A stretch of DNA of 64,000 nt from Molanna angustata (Eukaryota; Arthropoda; Insecta; Trichoptera; Molannidae): positions 21,683,642 through 21,747,641 of the forward strand of contig OY754981.1 of NCBI GenBank assembly GCA_963576475.1, written 5' to 3'. A model generated the notes under the pieces. The model saw only the letters and a list, made by a program, of their open reading frames with translations. It was not told the origin of the DNA and did no database searches. Made by a program: the position numbers and the translations under genes. Every line of letters starts with the position of its first letter. The first letter of the stretch is position 1. Below are positions 27,501 through 36,500 of the stretch, piece by piece.

Positions 27501-30500
27501 CAGGGAGGTAATACACGAGTACATGCCGGGTCAATGTCCATGGTGGTTCTCCCTAGATTAACCTCTTGAAATTTGTGTTGTCAATATTCTGGTATTTTAC
27601 TGACCTCTTCCTAGTGCAAATCGCACAACAACAAAATGTACTTGCGATGGATATGCCTATTCGCCGCAAATTCATATATCGTCTCATACGTAGATACTTT
27701 GATATTTTTTAGACTTCTCAAACGTCACATCCTTTCAGATTTTTTTAATGATGTGTGGAAGCTCTTTCGGGGTCGAATTATGCTTCTTATTTTACTTCTT
27801 GCTGCCTCATATAATTCTTCATTTTTGTTTGTAAAATATCTATCTCTCTAATATATAGGTACGTCTAGTAACTAATTTCATTCTTTTTAATTCATGTTAG
27901 TCTCAGAGATCTTATGTCCATTATATATGTACTCTTCTCAGACATATAATTAAAAATAATTAATTTAATTCAAACATATAAGCAGAATCATGAACCGACG
28001 TGTATGCCAAATCGATATAAGAGGTTGCTAAGTATATGCGTATTATTCTCAAAGGTAAGATTTACATTCATAGTAATATTACCTATGTACATACTTTAAA
28101 GTATTAAGTAATGTTTTACAAAATGTAAACGAAAAGTTTTTGTGAATGTATATTAGACCCTAAATTTTCTCATTAAAATCATTTAACTCAATTCCATGTT
28201 GACAGGTATGTAATAGAAAAGTCTTGTATAACAATAATGAAATCATAGCATTATGTTTTTACACACGATGAATTCAATGTTGATTAGAATTTAATAAGCA
28301 ATGAAACTGTCATGAAGTAAAACATGGACATTGCATAACGCGAAAACTACAAAGGCTGCTTTTTTTGTCCGTTATAAAGTGTATTTAATGAAATGTTATT
28401 ATATTTAAGTAGATAGATAAATAACAAAGTATACATAAAAGTTAATGATAAATCAGATAGTAAAAGGTGACTCCAAAATTATTGGTATGTAAATTGTTTA
28501 AAATTATGTAAAAAAATATGTACTTTTTAGTATATCAATAGAGATGAATATTATAGGAGAACTGGAAAAATCAAGACGCCTACAGTGCTAACGACCTGTC
28601 ATCAGCTGGTTTACGTGATCATTTTATGTGTTTGTGCAACGTTCATCAATTATGTATTTTTATTAAGTCCCCTATCAATCCAATATTTTAAAGTTATTCA
28701 TCAAAATCCTTCCACTTGACAATAAGCTGAAAAACATCATCGACATCTAAGAAGTGGCGAAGATACTTTTTGTAACGCCATCTGTTGAGAAATTGGATAG
28801 AAAACAATGAAAGCAACAGTTCTTATGATACACGAGGGGCCAATGTTTTCATATATATCACCCCTGAACCGCGTAAGAATTATAAGTTCATTTTTAACAT
28901 CTTATTTAAATTGATTTAAATTCGACAAATATGTATATTTAAGAGAAGAAACAAGAAATTAAATTTATCAAATAATTCATTATCGATCTCTATCTGCGTC
29001 TTCAAATTCCTTATTGTTTCCTCGTGCTATGATTAGTTATGTGCAGACGAAATTTTTTTATACTTTATAATAAATTTACATTTTTTTTAAATATTAATTA
29101 ACAATAATTCACTTTTTTGACCACCAACGAATTATTTTATAAAGCGAGTTACGAAGCGATTTCTTTATACTCTAACGATTAGCAACTGAATAAAATAACT
29201 CATTAGTGTGGAGTTAAAAATGAATTTATAATGTTAAAAATAGCCCCAAAATCTTTAATTTACTACCTGATGACTGGAAACAGTTGACAAGAAATGTGCT
29301 GAAAAAACAATAATTTCTTGGCTTATATCCATAGGTATAGATGAATCAAATAATAAATTGACTTCATTTCTAACTTAATTGGACCTGAAAATTTGTTAAA
29401 TTTACCTTATTTGTATGTGTGTGTTGTGTATGTTGTGTTGGTTATTGCTACTATAGTAACTATTCCTATCGGACGTCCTAAAACAGGTTCACCTAGTTGG
29501 GCGTCCAACGTGTCAATATTTTTTATACAGCGTACAACTCGGACAAATTTACATGAAAAACTGTACCTACTTTGTTAATGTACTAATATATTTTGTTGTT
29601 ATAATTCTTGTTATGTTACTTACGCTGTTTTATGTATAATAATACTATGTAAAAATAAAATAAAAATAAAAAAAAAGATTAATCAAATTGTTTAAAATGA
29701 GTCATAAAGTTACTCCGATAAAAAATATTTTTTAAATATTTTTAATTAGTTAATAATTAATGCGTATTTTTTGTGTGAAAAGCTTGTTTACTCAACAATG
29801 TATTTTTAAGATATTTTGTTTGACTGTGCGTTGAGATCCTTCGTATAAAAAAAATTAAACTTACCCTGAAATTATAGTTCCGTACATCTACAATCATATT
29901 TTTGAGTCCCGTAACTTCTACATTGTTTCAATAAAATCCCATAATCTGAAATGTTTTGGCAACCCTGTTTTATTAGTAAATATATTATGACCATTCATCA
30001 TATTGAATCATAGAAAATAACCATCTATGAAATGTCTCTGAACAATGACAATAATGGTTTTAATTTTACTTTCATCCAATTGAACGAACATAATTGTTGG
30101 GTATTAGACACATTCACCGTAACCGGAATTCTTTGTCGTAACAACATTTTATTTTGTTTGGTGTTATTTGATCTAAATACTACTTATTATTATTCTTTAT
30201 TTTACGCTTGTTTCATTGCAATTATTATTTTTAGTACTTCTTACAGTGTTAGGTCTCGCTATTCTGAAAGTTCGTCATTTTGTTTAGGTCCATACAAAAT
30301 GCATACCTTCTTATACTTCAGTCATAGTTAAAATCTCATTTGTTCGGTAAAAGGATACCACATCAGGTAAAAACGATTGGATAGGTAATGAACCCTGATT
30401 CTGTTAGGTATATTTTCTACAGAAGACTACGAAGAATTGTCGATCGTCAGACTAAACTATGTTAAAAATTTTAAACTTGAAATTATGGAAAAATACGGAG

Positions 30501-33500
30501 TATTTTAAAATTGAGCAAGTATTTTTTTCTAGTACGCGATAGAAATATACATAATAAAATGTTGAAATGCTGTGTTTAACCAAAAACATGTGAAATTATG
30601 TAATTGTTTTTGTATTTCTATAGACACAAGTTTGCAAGCGATTATTTTTATGCTAAAATATTCATTGTTTTATTGTTTGATTATATAATGGCGTTATTGA
30701 ATTTTATAATTATAATTATCTATATTGAATCATTTCTCATGTGGCTTTGAACTAGAAAATTACATTCGCATATTATTCAATTTACGACGCACACTAAAGG
30801 CTAGTTTATGACCCTTTAACGTCACAATTTTCTCATTAAATTTTATATTATGGTTCTAAATATTTACATCTGAATAAAACTGAGTTATATACACTCATTT
30901 GTTTGTATCGCAACATAAGTGATCACTAATTAAAAATATTTTTTAAAACGCTTTATTGCAAGTGCATCTTTATAGGAAATAATAAAAACAATATATGAAA
31001 AAAAACCGTTATATAGTGATAAGCCTTAGTAAGCATTGTATTCTTAGGGCGTTTCCCCAGGAGAGATTTTTTTAAAGAATAAATATGTCCTGGTAACAAG
31101 TACTTTCAAAACAAATAATGTCTTTTTTGGTGTGTTTTGAGGTAATGGTAAAATATTGCATATCTAATGCAGATCGGATACTATCATCACCCAGTTCACA
31201 AGTGCATTGTCACTGTAAAGTTGTAAACTGCTAGCCCTAGAACAGGGTTTTCTAGTTGGTCTACTAGTTTATCTCATTGTAAAATATAGTGTGATCAAAA
31301 AATAATAAATAAAAATAAAGCCTGTAGACATAAGATACTGTACCTTTTTATTTCTTGTTTTCATCTTTTATGAGGTACTGTGTTAATATTTATTTTTCTA
31401 TGCTACCTTATGTTTGATTTCATTGAATCCACTCGGTGGCTTCTCTATAATGCCCCGACTCTTTATAGATGTATATTTTTTTTAATATTACTGACGCTGT
31501 TCGTTTTTCCCAAATAAATAATAAATTTCTCGTCATTTAACGTGTTATTGGCACGTGAGTGCAACTCATGATACACCCACATAATATACTAGGCTTTATT
31601 CTCAACTTATATGTATTTTATGAGGAACATTATGTACGTCTTGAATAATAATTAACAAAAGTGAAACTTTAGACGGTAATATTATTATTATTATTTGTTC
31701 TGGTATATTATGTTATACTCATTCACGTATTATATATGTGCTTACTTACCCGTCGCGACAATGAACTTGAATGCAAAATAATAATAGCATTTTAACTTTT
31801 CCAAGAGAAAACAGACTTTGATTTAATTTAGTTATACGCTTCTTAATTACTAAATTAATTTTATGTCTTTCATTTGAATTTGTAAAAGACACAGAAAATA
31901 CTAATATTTTTACTTTTTAGTCATGATCTTAAAACAGGTTTTCACCGTATATTTAAGTGTTCAAGTGAGCGACATTTTTATTTGGTATTATTTTGACTTC
32001 ACTAGTTATATTTGTATAAATTTAGATGAAAAAACTTACAATGTAGAATTATCGCCTTGATAATTTAAATATAAAGCTATCTGCTTAATTTTAATATGTT
32101 ATCATTTCATCGACTAGATTTTAAAGTCAATTCTTTGATTTCTTGTATAAGGTGCATTTTGAACTTGCAAAACATTACTTTTTTAGTAAAAATACTGCAA
32201 TGGATTCCCTACATACATACAAAATACAAAAATACATATCTAACATTTTTTTATATAAGCAAAATTTACGATTTTTTTACAAAAAAAATTTTTTTAAGTA
32301 TAGTAGATATCCTGTCATAAATTGCATTGTTTTAATACATACAAAAAATAAATTAAATAAAAAGCATGCAGTTGGGTTTATATTATAAATGTATATCAAA
32401 TGCATATTGTATTATTTCTTTATGTAAATATATTCACTTTTAACTTAATTTATACCCACCAACCATAATTTATTTAGATTTCCAGATAAACGTTTGGTTT
32501 TTATTTAAATACCTAAAATATGTAAATGCTTGCAGATATTGCTTTAATATTTTACAAGATATTAACATGTCGACCGCCGTGGCATAGGTGGTTAGGCAAT
32601 TAGGTTTTATGCCGCAACCCTGGTTCGATTACCAGCGGAGCAATTTATATCAATTCATTTTTCACGAAAATCTTGCTTCGCTGGTCTAGAAACACTGGTA
32701 ATTTGAAAGAAATTGCCGATTGAGAATTAACTCGCCGTCTGCGTAATAATAATAAAATAATTATTTGGATAGTTTGTAAAGCACTGTTTTCGTGAATATT
32801 TCACCTCAATAGAGCTTAGGGTGCAAGAAATTGTCCAATATAACATGCATTTGTTTTTTTTTTTTTAATAAAATTTATAATCTTGTCTTAATGTTTCAAC
32901 GTCTTTGAAGCATTCGCGCATAATAATACGGTTAGTGAATTAGATCTCATATAATATAAATAACTCCTTGTGTCGATATTTCATAATTTTCTTGCGACAA
33001 TATTGTCACGAACAACCAACATATTACTCAACTAAATTCATTAAATATATAAATAGTGCATTCTGAAGATGTCGCAAAGAATATTATAATTATGGTGTAT
33101 CTTTATATTTAAGTGTGATATTAAAAATAAGTTAGTTTCAAAACTATTGCAAAACTCGAAACAATAAGAAATGCAAATATAAAGTTTATTATTTAAACTA
33201 ATTAATCGTGTGACATTGAAATGCCGTTTATTTCTACACATCTTTTATATTCTGTAAAGTAAAAGTGTTTGGTAAATAAACTTCTATGAAAAGGAATGTA
33301 TAGTAAAAAAGAGCAAACCCACTTTGTATGGAATGTATTTTGCCAAACGACTTTTGATATTTTCTTCAGTTGATTTTTGATAATTTGTACGTAAATTTGA
33401 TTAATATATCTTTATATAAAAATATTATGTGAACTAAACAATTAAATCTTATAAAATATCATTATCATAAGTCATAATAAGCTCAACGGCTCTGGATGGG

Positions 33501-36500
33501 CCTTGGTTGAATCTAGCAGTCTCTTTCGTTCTTGTCTTTCTGAAACCTTTTCTTTCCAGTTTCTGATATAGACTTGTAAGTATATCACGTTTGTATTATT
33601 TATGTGTCAATAATTTTAAAATAAAGAAGCTCTTCTTATTTCTTTAAAATATTTTATATTAATTGTTAAAAAAAATGTTCCATTACATTAGTGAATTAAG
33701 ACGTAAGATTATTTGACATTTGATTGTTAACGCCAAAATGAGGTTAGAATAATTGTTGCGCTTTTATATATGAGAATGACATATATAAATAATTGTTGCA
33801 ATCACTGCCCGCCCCACACCCACAAATCAGTTTCCTTCAATACCGCGTCCTGATAAGACTATCTTACAGAATTCGCAAGTTTTCCGTAATTTTACCGCAC
33901 CCCTACACTCCAATAAAATTGTTTCTCAAAGAGACAAGTTGTAACCATTCACGTAAGTAAGTGAGTTTTCCATCTATATCCTTTCCTTCTGCCTAGCAGT
34001 GGTTGCAACAAATCATCTCTATTTTTTAATACAGTCCACTATTTTTTGTTTATAATTTCATATCCGCGTTTTCAGTAATGATAGAAGAAAGTGAATTGTT
34101 CAAACCTTTAAAAACTATACAAATTTAGTTTATTGTGAAATCACCTAGAAGCAAAATAAGATTGGAACCTAATTGATAATAATCTAAGATTGTAAATGTG
34201 CCTTCCAAAATAGTAAAAAAATAACAATCACACGAATAAACAAAAAATACATAAATATAAAAAATCCGTCACAAAGAAAATACATGAAGTTATGTATACG
34301 TGACATATTTATTTTTTAGTGCATATAACAATATCAAAAAGCAAGGTATTTATTTTTTACCAAATAATGTATATCTTATTTTTCACTTACCTACTTTCAT
34401 ATTAAAAATATCAGCAGTTCACACTGTGCAATTAAATTGGAATAAATCAATTAATTATCCAAAAATAATAATTAATTCATATACATCAGACAGAATTATC
34501 TAGGATGAAGAAATACTAGCCAGGATTAAATAATCTGCGGTATAATAACTCAACTAGGTATGTATAGTACTATATTACATATATTGATACACTTACATCA
34601 TAGTACATTTAGGTACTTAAGAAAATAGAAACCAGTTTACCTTCACTGTACACTGTCTTTGAATACGAAAAAATACTGTAAAATAGTCCAAGTGATTGAC
34701 TTTAATAATTTATTATCGCTACGTGACTCTATTCTGAATCTGAATATTATTATTAGTAACGAAGTCTTTCGCTCGTAAATCACGGATGATTTAATTCTTA
34801 CACTTGCTTCTGATTTTATATTATGCATTAGTACTATCGCCAGTAGGTTGTTCCTAGGTATTGTCTATAACTACATCATATAAATGCCTTCTGGATTCTT
34901 TCCTTTTCCTCTGATAGACCAAAATGTAGGAAATACAATGGCCGACGTTTGAGTTGTATGGAGTAGGTTTGTCAGCTATCATTTTGGCGATTAATCCAAT
35001 TAAACTATATTTAAATATAATTCACTAAAGCGATGCAATAACGGATGAAAATACAAACACGATAATGATTATAAGTGAAATCTTCAACGACAATTTTTAG
35101 TCGCCGTATGTTGATTATATATTGTATTTTTCAAAATTATTTGTTATTTAATATTGCTTCTCGGACATCTAACAGGTACTAGGTCAAACATTAATTTAAC
35201 ATGCACCCAATAACAAGTTCCCAAATTCTGGTCTTATGATATTTATCATCTCACAGAACCAGAAATAAATTCACAACTAAGATATAAAACAAAATATATA
35301 ATGTACAAAATGTATTTTCGTTGATATCAAATAACTTAAAATAATACTTCAATAGTTTTATATGATTTAATAGTATTAATTAAATGGTAAAAAAACGATT
35401 AAGTTCGTACTTACCGAGATTTTAAGGACTTTACAACGAGTCGACACTAACCAAAAATTAATCTATATGCATATATATACCCCATATATTATAATTACAG
35501 TAGGTACAGACGCGAAATCATTCGACTTAAACGTCGGCCATATTGGAAATTATATCCCATATATTGCGGCGTGACATAACAGTAATAAAGCAAATCCAGA
35601 GGGCGCCCTATCACAAAATAAGGCTATGAAGTTCTTAACGAAATTCACAAAGTTCCTATTGCTAGCTATAGGTTTATAAAATATATCACTAATTGTCTAT
35701 TGATTCAGTGACGAGTGATTATTAATTTTCTCTTTGATGAATTAGTGTTAATTGTAAATACTCGTATTTTATTGCATGTTCGAATTAATACACTTTCGTA
35801 AAACGATAATATTTTTTTAACAATAAATGTAAATTCTTTATTGACATAGGCATGTGCATTTTGTGCAAGGCACCTTTGTTATTTAATTTAAAAATCAACA
35901 CATAATGCATGCGTACATAGTTAATTATAATAATTGTTTACCTATAGTAAATAAATGATTTTATAGATAGTATAATAGTGATATGATTATAATGAAGCAT
36001 GATGTTGTTAGACAATCAATTACATACCAACATTATGGTATTATTTACTGAAAATGAATTGTTTTTTACAACGTGTAAACAAAAATAATTTTGAACACGT
36101 GAAATTGAACGTAAACCTACCGGTCAATTAATAGGTATGTATTTCTTAAGTCTTCCCCGTACGTCAGAAGTCATAATATGCGTATATAATACATACAGCA
36201 CGGTGAGAATTATAGTGACTAAATCTGAAGCTTAGGAAAATTGAGTTACATACATAAATCAACTTAAACCACATGTTACCATCTTAAAATTAAAAAACCG
36301 TCCCATTTCCGTTCAATGTTGCTTTCTTCAACGTAAATGGGACTCTTATTTTAATTTTTTGTATGAAAAATATGTTTTTTTAAGTCGAGTTGTGTCGATT
36401 GGTTCAAATTTTTTATCGATTTATTATATTTTTCATCTTACATACAAACCATCACGTGTTATCTCAATGTGGGGTAACCAGCGACAGGTGTGCCTTACCT

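Noticed and set aside
30032..30331. 99-codon plus-strand frame with Phe/Ile-rich segments
   Set aside because: No homology or signal recognised, no splice context, and composition like the surrounding intron.
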